Below are positions 50,250 through 59,057 of a DNA stretch of 64,000 nucleotides, in pieces (the first letter of the stretch is position 1; every line of letters starts with the position of its first letter). Position numbers and translations under genes: made by a program. A model generated the notes under the pieces. That model made no database searches. It worked only from the letters and a program-made list of their open reading frames with translations, and had not been told where the DNA came from. The stretch covers positions 62,001 through 126,000 of the forward strand of contig NZ_FOTW01000014.1 in the NCBI RefSeq assembly GCF_900114705.1, written 5' to 3'. Source of the stretch: Rugamonas rubra (lineage in GTDB: Bacteria; Pseudomonadota; Gammaproteobacteria; Burkholderiales; Burkholderiaceae_D).

Positions 50250-52022
50250 CTATTTGGATGGTGGGGCGTAGTTGGCGGGATCGATGTCCGGTGAATTCCT
50301 GGGCTTGAAGATGTCCCCGCGCGCTTGCTGTTGCGCTTGCCGCTTTTCTTCCGATGGCGGGCTGATGAGGACAATGCTGGCCTCGTGCTGATCGCGCAGG
50401 TTGATCGCGGCGCTGACGCCGCCGGCCCGGTAGCTGCCCATCACCCCGATGCCCATCTGCACGAACCAGGTCGCCGCGCCGGTGTTGCCTAGGCGCCGGT
50501 CGGTGTTGGTGAACTGGTCGAGTTTTCCGGTGTCGATGCTGGGGCCGCCCAGTTCGGCGAAGTCGTGCAGCATGCCTTCGAGCGCCAGCAACTGATCCAC
50601 GTTGTTGTTGGTGCCGGCGATGATGCGGGCCGGCGCGGCTGCGCGTTCGGCTTCCGGCAGGGTGAGCAGCGCCTCCTGAAGGCCGGCGAGCAGCGCCTTC
50701 CTGCGCTGGTCGAGCTTCGCCAGCGGCTTGCCATGTTCGTCGCTGGTGTTGACGAACACGGGGCGGTGGATGAAGCCCATGGTCGGCAGGCTGTCGAAGG
50801 TGGCTAGCTGGAACGTTTCCCACGGCACAGGGAACCAGGGTGTGGGTTTCCAGTCGTATGGAACCCGGTGCTTGATATGGAATGCAAGGTCGCGGTAGCT
50901 GCCCGGCTTGTTGCCGCGTAGTTCGGGCCGCGCGGCGAACTTGGCCGCCGCCGTTAGCCATTCGCTGATCGTGGGCTTACGAGCGGCCGTGTTCTCCGGG
51001 TCTACCCTTGGGAGCGAATTCTTAAGATCAAGGTAGGCAACAAACAGCCGTCGTGAAATGCCTTCACTATTCTGATACTCGACGCTTTTCTCGTTGCTGA
51101 CGTCCTCGAACACGAATGGGCGGATTGCATCGACGCGCTCGCGACGGGCGAGCAAAAAGAGCACCGAGGCATCGGGCATGGAGGGAATGAAGTAGCCGTC
51201 GTCGGTATTTTTTCTTTTGTAAGCAAACATGTTGCGAACTGTGCTGCTGTCATCTGAGTTGAGCACAACGTAGGGAATGTCGGGGTTTTTGTCAAAAAAA
51301 TCGAAGACGTCGTCAAGTAGTCTATCGGGTCTTTCCTTCAATTTTACAGACCCGACAACAAAGAGGTGGGATGCCATACCATTCGATTCGGCGCCGGTTG
51401 TTAGGCCTGGCGTCGGCGAAAGTGGGGAGTCGGCCAACGCCGGATTTTGAATGGGGGGCTGCGCGTTAAACACGGGGACACCCCAGCAGTCCGGAGACCT
51501 CCACGCGCCATTGTCCAAAGTGTCCCCCTCGCGCCCGCCGGTTGTTTGCTCCTTTTCAAGACCTGACCAGGGATACTTGTGGGGATCTTTTTCGCGTATT
51601 TCGGAATATGGTGTGCCCTTTTGCAAGACATCCCACAGCTTGCCCTGCCTGTATTTTTCGACCGTCACGCCGAGTCCAATTACTTCTAAGACATACTCGC
51701 GGCGCCCTTTTTCGGTACGCGCTTCGGCAAGTCTCTGTTGCGCCAGTTCGTGCTGAACCTTTGCCTGGGCCTGCCGCGTCTGAAATTGCCTTGACGCGCT
51801 AACCCAGTGACTGGAGAGCACCACTACAATTGCGAGTGCCGGGACAGCGATCCACCATAGTTTTCTCATTTCCATCTCCGATTGACCTCTTATTAAAGCT
51901 CGGAACTCGTCCGTTTCGATAGCAGCGTATGCGGCAAGGAGTATGAGAAAGAGCACGACCGCGCCCTGCAGGTACTTCCAAATGTCCGGCCGCTCGATGG
52001 GGGGCTGTGGAACGTTGCTCAT
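50250..52022 (-). CDS. Tla3-like T6SS lipase adaptor (DUF2875), copy C
   Basis: 590-residue partner of tle3 copy 2 (ATGA overlap). Its first 140 residues are nearly identical to copy B (two membrane helices, internal ATG at 51869 with the same ribosome site), whereas its middle resembles copy A (LLDDVFDFFDKNPDIPY). Copy-specific changes are also seen, such as YKRKNTDDGYFIPS in place of IEKPREDGYYIP and ETFQLATFDSLP for DKLRLDAFDGLP. So it is a mosaic of the other two with its own patches. Ends 130 bases before the vgrG start. Confidence 0.85.
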   Translation of the reverse strand: MSNVPQPPIERPDIWKYLQGAVVLFLILLAAYAAIETDEFRALIRGQSEMEMRKLWWIAVPALAIVVVLSSHWVSASRQFQTRQAQAKVQHELAQQRLAEARTEKGRREYVLEVIGLGVTVEKYRQGKLWDVLQKGTPYSEIREKDPHKYPWSGLEKEQTTGGREGDTLDNGAWRSPDCWGVPVFNAQPPIQNPALADSPLSPTPGLTTGAESNGMASHLFVVGSVKLKERPDRLLDDVFDFFDKNPDIPYVVLNSDDSSTVRNMFAYKRKNTDDGYFIPSMPDASVLFLLARRERVDAIRPFVFEDVSNEKSVEYQNSEGISRRLFVAYLDLKNSLPRVDPENTAARKPTISEWLTAAAKFAARPELRGNKPGSYRDLAFHIKHRVPYDWKPTPWFPVPWETFQLATFDSLPTMGFIHRPVFVNTSDEHGKPLAKLDQRRKALLAGLQEALLTLPEAERAAAPARIIAGTNNNVDQLLALEGMLHDFAELGGPSIDTGKLDQFTNTDRRLGNTGAATWFVQMGIGVMGSYRAGGVSAAINLRDQHEASIVLISPPSEEKRQAQQQARGDIFKPRNSPDIDPANYAPPSK

Positions 52023-54376
52023 TTCCCCTGGCCTTTCCCGACAATGCGGTTTTGATTCAGTGTTTCAGACACAACGGCAACCGGCAGTCCCTTCGGCAAC
52101 AGCGGCAAGGAAGCCGGCAAAGCACCTGACGAGTAATAGACGGAGTTGCCTTTGATTAGATCTTTACGCCAAGCCGGCTCTGCTTTCCAATAGACTGAGA
52201 AGGTGTTCTCGAATTTCTCCCATTCAAGTATGCCTTGGCGTTTTTTCTCGTTTTTTTCAGGCTTTTTTAGTCGCCAGTCCGCCACCGCGCACAAGTAGGC
52301 ATAGAACAGTGGGTGGGTCGGCGCGTTGCCGCCGCCGATGGCCACGTCGTATGCGGTGACTTGCCGATGGTTTTCCCTGCCGCCGTAGATGGCGCCGTGA
52401 AACGAGCGGGGAACGGCTGCGTGTTGCCAGCGTCGGCGGGCCTCGATGCCTGTCTCGCTGCGCAGGATCAACAGCTTGATAGGGCGGATGGGACGCCGGG
52501 ACATGGCGCCTTCCATGCACAGGTACACTTTGAAGACTTCGCAATGCTGGTCGGCTGGTTTGTTTCGGTTTAGTTCTTCCATCACCGTGTGTTCGTAGCC
52601 CATGGCCTGCGCCACGTATCCCTTGTAGAGCTGGGGACACTGGCTGGAAGCCGCCTCATCTCGTTGGCTGAAGTCCGCTTTGTGGGTCGGGTCGGCGATG
52701 CAATCCCATACCTGATTGACGCCATACTTGCTGGTGGATGCAATGGCGGCGTCGATGGGGTCGACCTGCTCGCGGGCGCCTGGGCGACCTTGGTCGTCGG
52801 CTTGGGCGCCTTCGACCATGCTGGCGAGTACCGGTTTTGGCAGGGCTTCGCCGTTGATGCGGCGTAGATTGAAGCGTGCTTTTTCGTCCGGCGACGCCGC
52901 GCTAGAGGCATCGCTCGGTATGGGCAGGCGACCCCGGATGACATTCTTGCTAGCCCAGCTGTCGCTTTCGGCCGTATGCGCCTGGTCGTCCTCGCCCTGG
53001 CCGCGTAGCGCGAAGTCGTTCGGCGCGTTTTTCTGCCCAATGAGTACGCGAGCGCCGTTGTGGAAGTCCGGGCGCCTTTTCATGGTGAAGACCCGTTGAA
53101 GGAAGGACTTTCCCAGCTCGCTTATGGGCTTGCGAACAATCTCCTCCGAAGTCTCGTACATCAGGCCGGTATCCATCCACTCGCCGTCGTCGTTTCTCCC
53201 CATTAATGGCTTGGTGGTAATTCTCGAGCCGCGTTGATAGTCCGGAACGCCCTGCCAGCCGATGCCTTGCACGTTGGACAGGGCCACGGTCATGTCTTCC
53301 GGGGAAAAATAGAGGTAGACTTTGCCGCGGTTGTCGCGGTCCCTGCCGGCCTCCCACTTGCCACCCACGACGCCGAAGTGTTTTTCCGTGTCGGGGAGTT
53401 CGGCCAGTGTTGGCGTGGCGTGTTTGTGCCGTTCCACTCCCTTGACGATGTTGACCAAGGTGGTCAGCCGCGCGTTCAGTGTTTGCACTCCGTCGATGTC
53501 GGCATAGTGGCCGTGCATCGCCGCGTCTTCCCCGGAGAGATAGTCGACCGCGTTTGTCAGCTTTGGAATCTTGTCTAGCAGGCTGTACGGTGGATTGCAC
53601 AACACCAGGGTGTCGGCCGGCCGCGCGTTCGCCTGCTTGGCGAGGAAGGCCGGGTCGAGCAGGAATGCCTGCGCCAGGAGACTGAGCATGCAACCCTGGC
53701 TGTGGGCGACAATGGAAACGGTTTCGTCGGCGTCGTAGTCGCGGATCATGGTGATCAGGGCGGCCAGCCGCCGCGCCGCCAGGATCATGTACAGGCGCCC
53801 GGGGTTGTCCATGATCGGATGGGTTGCATCCTTCTGGGCTTTGTCTAGCCCCCCCTTTAAGCCAGATTTTCCGCGATTCCACATGTCGGGTAGGGTGCTG
53901 GTGGCGTTGGCGAATGGCCCGCCTCCCTTGGAATAGTCCTTGTCGAGACGGTTGCCATTTCGATCCAGCGCCTGGCCGTGTTTGGTTCTCGAGCCATGCA
54001 CGGCATTGTTCGTGACTTCGCGAAAGCCCCAGTAGAAGGGAATGACCGGACTGTGCGTTGCCTCGGTCACCTTACGTTTGAAGAAGACCGCGTCGGGGTC
54101 GTCCTCCACCTTCTCCCTGTCCGCGACGGTCGGATTCGAATACTTCGCCGGGGTGAGCTGGCCGCACAGGCGTTCGGCCAGCCCCGCGCACAGGCCGGAT
54201 TCGACGGCTTCGTAGCTGGTGCCGACGTCGTTGACACCATGTACCAGAATGATCGAGCCGGGCAGGTTGTGGCGGACCTCAACGATCTTGTCCTTGAGCG
54301 GCTTCGCCACGTGGATGCCGGTTCCATTGCCGCGCGCGAAGGGGATTTTTTCATAGATGCTCTTCGAGTTCGCCAT
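52019..54376 (-). CDS. Tle3-type T6SS phospholipase effector, copy 2
   Basis: 785 residues, same length as copy 1, with the same oxyanion (LVHGVNDVG) and nucleophile (AHSQG, Ser226) motifs. I choose ATG 54376 (MANSKSIYEKIPFARGNGTG); an upstream reading to 54454 is unconserved. Differences to copy 1 are clustered: IPFARGNGTGIH near residues 11-22, EVTNNAVHGSRT near 120-131, and KKPEKNEKKRQGILEW near 704-716. First effector after tssG, 55 bases downstream. Confidence 0.88.
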   Translation of the reverse strand: MANSKSIYEKIPFARGNGTGIHVAKPLKDKIVEVRHNLPGSIILVHGVNDVGTSYEAVESGLCAGLAERLCGQLTPAKYSNPTVADREKVEDDPDAVFFKRKVTEATHSPVIPFYWGFREVTNNAVHGSRTKHGQALDRNGNRLDKDYSKGGGPFANATSTLPDMWNRGKSGLKGGLDKAQKDATHPIMDNPGRLYMILAARRLAALITMIRDYDADETVSIVAHSQGCMLSLLAQAFLLDPAFLAKQANARPADTLVLCNPPYSLLDKIPKLTNAVDYLSGEDAAMHGHYADIDGVQTLNARLTTLVNIVKGVERHKHATPTLAELPDTEKHFGVVGGKWEAGRDRDNRGKVYLYFSPEDMTVALSNVQGIGWQGVPDYQRGSRITTKPLMGRNDDGEWMDTGLMYETSEEIVRKPISELGKSFLQRVFTMKRRPDFHNGARVLIGQKNAPNDFALRGQGEDDQAHTAESDSWASKNVIRGRLPIPSDASSAASPDEKARFNLRRINGEALPKPVLASMVEGAQADDQGRPGAREQVDPIDAAIASTSKYGVNQVWDCIADPTHKADFSQRDEAASSQCPQLYKGYVAQAMGYEHTVMEELNRNKPADQHCEVFKVYLCMEGAMSRRPIRPIKLLILRSETGIEARRRWQHAAVPRSFHGAIYGGRENHRQVTAYDVAIGGGNAPTHPLFYAYLCAVADWRLKKPEKNEKKRQGILEWEKFENTFSVYWKAEPAWRKDLIKGNSVYYSSGALPASLPLLPKGLPVAVVSETLNQNRIVGKGQGK

Positions 54377-54431
54377 GTTCCGCTCCTTCAATTTTTGGGT
54401 CCATTGTCGTCGGCCGCGCCCACGCTGCGGC

Positions 54432-55520
54432 TTAGACATCCAGCTTGAAGACAATGTCGTCGCGATCCTTGGTGGACGGTTGCGTCACCAGGAAGGCGCC
54501 CAAGCCCAGCCTTGAGTTGCACTGGTCTCCCAGGGCGACCGGCAGAACGTCGGCGGCGCGCAACACCAGGCACATGTCGAATTCGACGGAGGGAAGGGGG
54601 AACAAGGCCAGCAGCTTTTCGACCGTCCGACGGTTCTCGCCGCCCGGCAGGAACCGGTCGAAGTCGGCCCTGGATAGCGGGCCGACGCGCAGGCGGACGC
54701 GGAACTGGCGGTCCCAGCGTCGCGTGCCGAGTATGACGCCTTCCCCGAGGACGTGGTTTTGGACGCCGAGCTTGAAAATGTCCTTGTCGGCCAAATTGTC
54801 CCAGCAGCCGACGAACTGTTCGACCTGTATCGGCAGGGCGAAGTACTCGCTCAGCACGCCCGCGATGACGCGGGGCGACACCGGCCGGTGCCGCAGCACG
54901 GCCGCGTAGTGGGCGATGAACTCATCCTCGATAATGCTGTCGTCCCGCGCCGCCTCTTCCTCTGCCGCCGGCAGCTTTGACGGGCGGCGAACACCCGCCA
55001 GCGCCAGTTGCATCGGCAGCAGTACGTCCCGGCCTTGCGCGTCGAGGCGATAGTGGATGCGGTACTTGGCCCAGGCTTGATAGTGCAGATTGAGAAGCCG
55101 GTTGGAGAAGATGTCGAAGAAGGCGCGCGCGCCCTCGAATTTTTTGATGAGGATTTGGCTGGCGATGCCGTCCGTGTAGTGGTTGGGCATGACGCCGTTG
55201 ACGCCGAAGAAGCCGAGGTAGGCGGGCGTGATGGACAGCTGGTAAAGCTGCCCGCCGGCCAACGCCGATTGCAGATCCTGGTCCGTGTCGATGTCGATCT
55301 CGCCGACCGCCGACAGGCTTTCGATCTGGCTGGCGGGGAAGTTCATCGACACGCTGTTGCGGAAGCGCACATGGCGGGGCAGGGCCGCTTCGTGGGCGAT
55401 GCCGTTTCGTCGCAGCCATAGATCGAGCATGCGCAACGATTGAATGAGGTCAAAACGGTGGGGCTGGTCCAGCAGGCGCTGGATTACGCTATGGTGCTGT
55501 CGCCGCTGCGGGGATTGCAT
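54432..55520 (-). CDS. tssG: T6SS baseplate protein TssG
   Basis: Baseplate wedge subunit that binds TssF. I choose ATG 55520 (MQSPQRRQHHSVIQRLLDQP), giving 362 residues and a 37-base overlap with tssF; the frame is open to 55880, but that part shadows tssF. TssG features are RFDLIQSLRMLDLWL near the N-terminus, AALPRHVRFRNSVSMNFPAS, PAYLGFFGVNGVMPNHYTD, and the C-terminal RRWDRQFRVRLRVGPLS. Followed by tle3 copy 2. Confidence 0.92.
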   Translation of the reverse strand: MQSPQRRQHHSVIQRLLDQPHRFDLIQSLRMLDLWLRRNGIAHEAALPRHVRFRNSVSMNFPASQIESLSAVGEIDIDTDQDLQSALAGGQLYQLSITPAYLGFFGVNGVMPNHYTDGIASQILIKKFEGARAFFDIFSNRLLNLHYQAWAKYRIHYRLDAQGRDVLLPMQLALAGVRRPSKLPAAEEEAARDDSIIEDEFIAHYAAVLRHRPVSPRVIAGVLSEYFALPIQVEQFVGCWDNLADKDIFKLGVQNHVLGEGVILGTRRWDRQFRVRLRVGPLSRADFDRFLPGGENRRTVEKLLALFPLPSVEFDMCLVLRAADVLPVALGDQCNSRLGLGAFLVTQPSTKDRDDIVFKLDV

Positions 55521-57328
55521 CGTGCTATCTCCTTTCCTGTCGCCGTCGAGAAGACGATTAGTTGGGTAAAGCTGTTCAGGTCGGCATACAGCCCTAGAAA
55601 GCGGTCCATTACTTGGATGAAGGAATGGAGGCCGCTGCCGACGAAGGCGTCCTCGTCGATGGTGAGGTGGACTTCGATGCCGCTCACCCGCCCGCCGCCG
55701 TGCGCGTCCTTCAGCCAGACGCGCGTGCGCCGGTACGCCAGACCGACGATGCCTTTGATCTGGTGCTGTTGAACGGCCGACTGGGGCAGGTTGTGCAAGG
55801 TCAGCATCTCGGTGAATGCGTCCAAATCCTGTTGCACGAGCGAGTGGTGGTTGAGCGCCAGAAGCGAGATCAGCCGCCAATGGGCTTCCGCCGGGAAGCG
55901 ATAGGTGGGCGTTGGTTTGCGCAGCAGGCGGATCGGGTAGTTGGCCGGGGCGCGTTCAAGTTTCAAGTCGCCGTTTGCCTGCCCCACCCGCAGCGAGTTG
56001 GGCAAATCCCGGTTGGTGCAAGTGAGCTCGGCGGAAATGGTCGCCGTCTCTAGGGCCAAGGGATTGAGGTCGATGTCGGTCAGGGCGATATGCGTTTCAT
56101 ACCCGGGGCTGGTCTGGGCGATGATGCTGTCGCGGCGAGTATGCCAATAGTGCCCCTTGCGGTCGCCCGCCAGGCCGTGGCGCATCGAGTAATAGGGATA
56201 AAACTGCGTGACCGTGCTGCCTTTCGGCGTGTCGCGCACGACATGGACCGCGTCGACGCTATGGATCTCGAAGGCTGCGGCCTGCTCCGCGCTGGCAATC
56301 AAGGGGTATTCGGCTTTCGTCTGCGTCAGGTCGATTGGCGACGCCGCCCGTTTGAACAGGTTGACGACGGGCGTGCAGGACAGCAGGAGATTCTTGTTCG
56401 ATAGTGGCTTGAGGACGCGGGCGATGTCCGAATCGGCGCCGATACCGACGATTGCCAGGTGCAGTGTCAATTGTTGACTGTCGGGCGGGAGTTCCTTCCG
56501 GATGGATGCTAGATCGATGTCGATGAAGTTGAATTTTGCCGGATAGGTAAAGTACTCGCTAATGAGGCGATAGGCGGGGTGCGATGTTGCCTTGAAGGGG
56601 ATGAGGGCCTCGTCGTCCGCGTAGCCAGCACTCGCAAGAGGGCTGCCTTTCAATGGATGCCACTGGCCGTCGTCGTTCGCTTCAACATAGGCGCGCACGG
56701 CCCGCATCATCAAGGTGTCCTGCAGCGTTGCGCGCAGGGACGGATCGCCATCGATGAAGACCCGCAGTGATGGCAGGGCGAGCCGATCCAGCGGGAGCGT
56801 GGCGCAAGTGCCTTCGATCACGATGTCGATCAAGGTGCTTGCCTCGACGGGCAGGCGAAGCGCCGGTGGCGCCCGGAAGTGCGTGAAAAATTCCGCCCTT
56901 GATATGATCATCGGCGCTATCGTTACCGGATACGTCGTGCGGAACTGGCAGATGACGTTCTTGTGTTCGAGCGAGTTCAGGAGTGCGCCGCGCGGAATCG
57001 TCGTTACGGTACTCATGGTCTTGGTATCGGCGCCGTCGTAGTCGACGCGGGCGATCGAGGTCGATGGAAACGGCCGCGTGTAGTGCGGATAATTCACATT
57101 CAGCAGAGTATCTGTGAATTGAGGGTAGCTATCCTCGAGTTGTTGCAGGATGCGCGCGCCCATCATCACGAGCGCTTCGATAATACGCAGTACGCTGGGG
57201 TCTTCGCAGACGCCGTCGATGATGCCAAGCACAGAAGCCAGTTGGGGATACTGCTCGGCAAACTCGCGAATCAAGAGCGCGACGTTGCTGTGTTCGCGCT
57301 CGTAGAAAGGTAGAATGTCCTTGCTCAT
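55484..57328 (-). CDS. tssF: T6SS baseplate protein TssF
   Basis: 614-residue wedge protein. Starts MSKDILPFYEREHSNVALLIREFAEQYPQ, with the early motif ALVMMGARILQQLEDSYPQFTDTLLNVNYPHYTRPFPS typical of TssF/VasA/ImpG. DLNPLALE and the closing NSFTQLIVFSTATGKEI are also present. The length matches the family. Overlaps tssE by four bases and tssG by 37, consistent with coupled synthesis of a TssEFG wedge. Confidence 0.94.
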   Translation of the reverse strand: MSKDILPFYEREHSNVALLIREFAEQYPQLASVLGIIDGVCEDPSVLRIIEALVMMGARILQQLEDSYPQFTDTLLNVNYPHYTRPFPSTSIARVDYDGADTKTMSTVTTIPRGALLNSLEHKNVICQFRTTYPVTIAPMIISRAEFFTHFRAPPALRLPVEASTLIDIVIEGTCATLPLDRLALPSLRVFIDGDPSLRATLQDTLMMRAVRAYVEANDDGQWHPLKGSPLASAGYADDEALIPFKATSHPAYRLISEYFTYPAKFNFIDIDLASIRKELPPDSQQLTLHLAIVGIGADSDIARVLKPLSNKNLLLSCTPVVNLFKRAASPIDLTQTKAEYPLIASAEQAAAFEIHSVDAVHVVRDTPKGSTVTQFYPYYSMRHGLAGDRKGHYWHTRRDSIIAQTSPGYETHIALTDIDLNPLALETATISAELTCTNRDLPNSLRVGQANGDLKLERAPANYPIRLLRKPTPTYRFPAEAHWRLISLLALNHHSLVQQDLDAFTEMLTLHNLPQSAVQQHQIKGIVGLAYRRTRVWLKDAHGGGRVSGIEVHLTIDEDAFVGSGLHSFIQVMDRFLGLYADLNSFTQLIVFSTATGKEIARCNPRSGDSTIA

Positions 57329-57831
57329 GGCCGCTCCAATCGCTTGGCTGTACCGCGAACATCGGGTTTGACGGAGTAACGAAGGGATGAGGGCTGGAGC
57401 ATCGCGTTGAATTCAATGCGGTCGAAAGGACGCGCTTTCAGTTTTCCGGAAATCACGAAATCGATGCGGTTGGTCGAGCTTTGTTCGATGAATATGTCGA
57501 CCTGCACGTGCGTCAAGCGGGGTTCGAAGCGGGCGATGGCGGTGTTTACATGACGGCAAATAGCCTTCCTGTCCTCGGCGCTGGTGGTGCAAAACGCGGC
57601 GAAGTCGATCAGACCGTAGTTGAAAATGGACTTGCGACATCTGGGGTAGAAGGCGAGCCTGTCGGTGGGGATGGCTACGCGGGTGTTGAGCAAGTCTTCT
57701 AGATCGTGCGCAACCGAGGCTTTGAGTTGTTCAAAACTCTGCTGAATGATGGGGATATGTTGAGATTCGGACTCGCCAGCCGCCATCAGGCGATGCCATA
57801 GGCTGGGCAAAAAAACTTCTTCCTTTGCCAT
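57325..57831 (-). CDS. tssE: T6SS baseplate protein TssE (gp25-like)
   Basis: 168-residue gp25-like protein. FLPSLWHRLM opens it; EDLLNTRVAIPTDRLAFYP and FNYGLIDFAAF match the gp25/TssE core; the C-terminus has RIDFVISGKLKARPFDRIEFNAML. The ATG at 57831 follows a GGAG ribosome site. It is the first gene of the island; tssB, tssC and hcp, which usually precede tssE, are absent. Confidence 0.92.
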   Translation of the reverse strand: MAKEEVFLPSLWHRLMAAGESESQHIPIIQQSFEQLKASVAHDLEDLLNTRVAIPTDRLAFYPRCRKSIFNYGLIDFAAFCTTSAEDRKAICRHVNTAIARFEPRLTHVQVDIFIEQSSTNRIDFVISGKLKARPFDRIEFNAMLQPSSLRYSVKPDVRGTAKRLERP

Positions 57832-57975
57832 ATTGTTTCTCCGTTGGATTTACTGACGAGAAAGCAAGCTGGCAAGCCGTGACGGGCTGGTGTGGACGCC
57901 GCTTGAACGCCCATTATTCGGTAAGCGCCAAGCGGCATATTGCGGTTACACAATGAGCTTCAGATACGGCCGATC

Positions 57976-58067
57976 CTAGTCTGCCCTGGCGCGGCGCACA
58001 TCAAGTTTCAGACCTGCGACGGCCAGAATCGCCAATAGCATTTTGACCGTTGGGTTGCCGTGGGGGC
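57976..58067 (-). pseudogene. Remnant: C-terminus of an addiction-module antitoxin
   Basis: On the minus strand this short frame reads CPHGNPTVKMLLAILAVAGL followed by KLDVRRARAD and a stop. It matches in style the end of HTH addiction-module antidote proteins (HigA/YbaQ-like, S-P-x-GNP-x-L-x-TLL-x-ALGL-x-L). The N-terminal HTH is missing: upstream bases belong to panE. It looks like debris from a toxin-antitoxin pair lost when the T6SS island and panE came together. Family assignment is from pattern only. Confidence 0.5.
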
Positions 58068-58073
58068 ATACTC

Positions 58074-59057
58074 CTAAGCGGCCGGATACAGCCCCCGTCC
58101 GCGCGCGAACAAACGCGCCAGGCCGAACAGCGCGTCGATGTTGGGCGTGGCCACGCCGACGCGCTGGCCGATCTCGCGCACGGCGCCGACGATGCTGTCG
58201 AGCTCGATGGCGCGGCCGGCTTCGACGTCCTGCAGCATCGAGGTCTTGAAGCCGCCCAGCTTGCGCGTGACCAGGTGGCGCTCCTCCGGCGTTTGCAGCA
58301 CGGCGCAGCCGATGCGCTCGCCGACGACGGCCGCCTCGCGCATGGCGGCGGAGCAGAAGTTGCGCACCAGCTCGTCGTCCTGCAGGCGGTCGGTGGTGGC
58401 GCCGGTCATGGCCGAGACGGGGTTGATGGTCATGTTGCCCCACAACTTGTACCAGATGTCGTAGCGCACCCGGGGCGACAGCGTGACGTCGAAGCCGGCG
58501 TGGCGGAACAGCTCGCACACGGCCTGCGCGCGCGCCGACTCGCCGCCGGCCGGCTCGCCGATGATCAGGCCCTGGCCCATCTTGTGCGCCACCACGCCCG
58601 GTTCGGTGGTGGCGGTGCTGGCGTGCACCACGCAGCCGAGCACGGCGGCGAGGGGGATCGCCGCCGCCGCGCGGCCGCCGGGGTCGACGCTGTCCAAAGG
58701 CGCATCGCCGAGCGCCGCGACGCCGCTGCCGAACCACCAGGGCACGCCGTTCATGGCCGGCAGCACGATGGTCTGCGGGCCGAGCAGGGGAGCGATGTCG
58801 GCGACGACGGAGGCCAGCGCCGGGCCCTTGACGGCGATCACCACCAGATCCTGCGGACCGAGTTCGGCGGCGCGCTCGGCGGCGCGCGCCGGCACTTGCA
58901 GCAGGGCGCCGTTTTGCTGCAGACGCCAGCCGTGCTCGCGCAGGGCGGCCAAGGTGGCGCCGCGCGCCAAGGTGCTGAGCTCGCAGGCGCCGGCCGCCGC
59001 CAGCCGCGCGCCGAGAAATCCGCCGATGGCGCCGGCGCCGATGATGCATACCTTCAT
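58074..59057 (-). CDS. panE: 2-dehydropantoate 2-reductase
   Basis: NADPH-dependent enzyme of pantothenate synthesis (ketopantoate to pantoate). Start at 59057 gives MKVCIIGAGAIGGFLGARLA with the Rossmann GxGAIG. Also LVVIAVKGPAL, VLPAMNGVPWW, and the catalytic-region KLWGNMTINPVSAMTGATTD. 327 residues; the C-terminal domain ends VATPNIDALFGLARLFARGR. A longer upstream reading (to 59228) has no family support. It may also be a relative acting on other 2-keto acids; no other pan gene is near. Confidence 0.9.
   Translation of the reverse strand: MKVCIIGAGAIGGFLGARLAAAGACELSTLARGATLAALREHGWRLQQNGALLQVPARAAERAAELGPQDLVVIAVKGPALASVVADIAPLLGPQTIVLPAMNGVPWWFGSGVAALGDAPLDSVDPGGRAAAAIPLAAVLGCVVHASTATTEPGVVAHKMGQGLIIGEPAGGESARAQAVCELFRHAGFDVTLSPRVRYDIWYKLWGNMTINPVSAMTGATTDRLQDDELVRNFCSAAMREAAVVGERIGCAVLQTPEERHLVTRKLGGFKTSMLQDVEAGRAIELDSIVGAVREIGQRVGVATPNIDALFGLARLFARGRGLYPAA

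Larger units (their letters stand above)
50250..54376 (-). repeat. Duplicated tle3-tla3 unit, copy 2
   Basis: Second 4,127-bp copy of the effector-adaptor unit, matching 43155-47281. No transposase or terminal repeat flanks either copy. vgrG and 130 bases lie between them. Confidence 0.9.

Noticed and set aside
54377..54454. Upstream extension of tle3 copy 2 (26 residues)
   Set aside because: Not present in copy 1, and the shared MANSKSIYEK start has its own ribosome site.
41157..57831. Prophage or integrative element carrying the T6SS genes
   Set aside because: VgrG, TssE and PAAR resemble phage tail parts, but no integrase, capsid, terminase or flanking direct repeat is visible.
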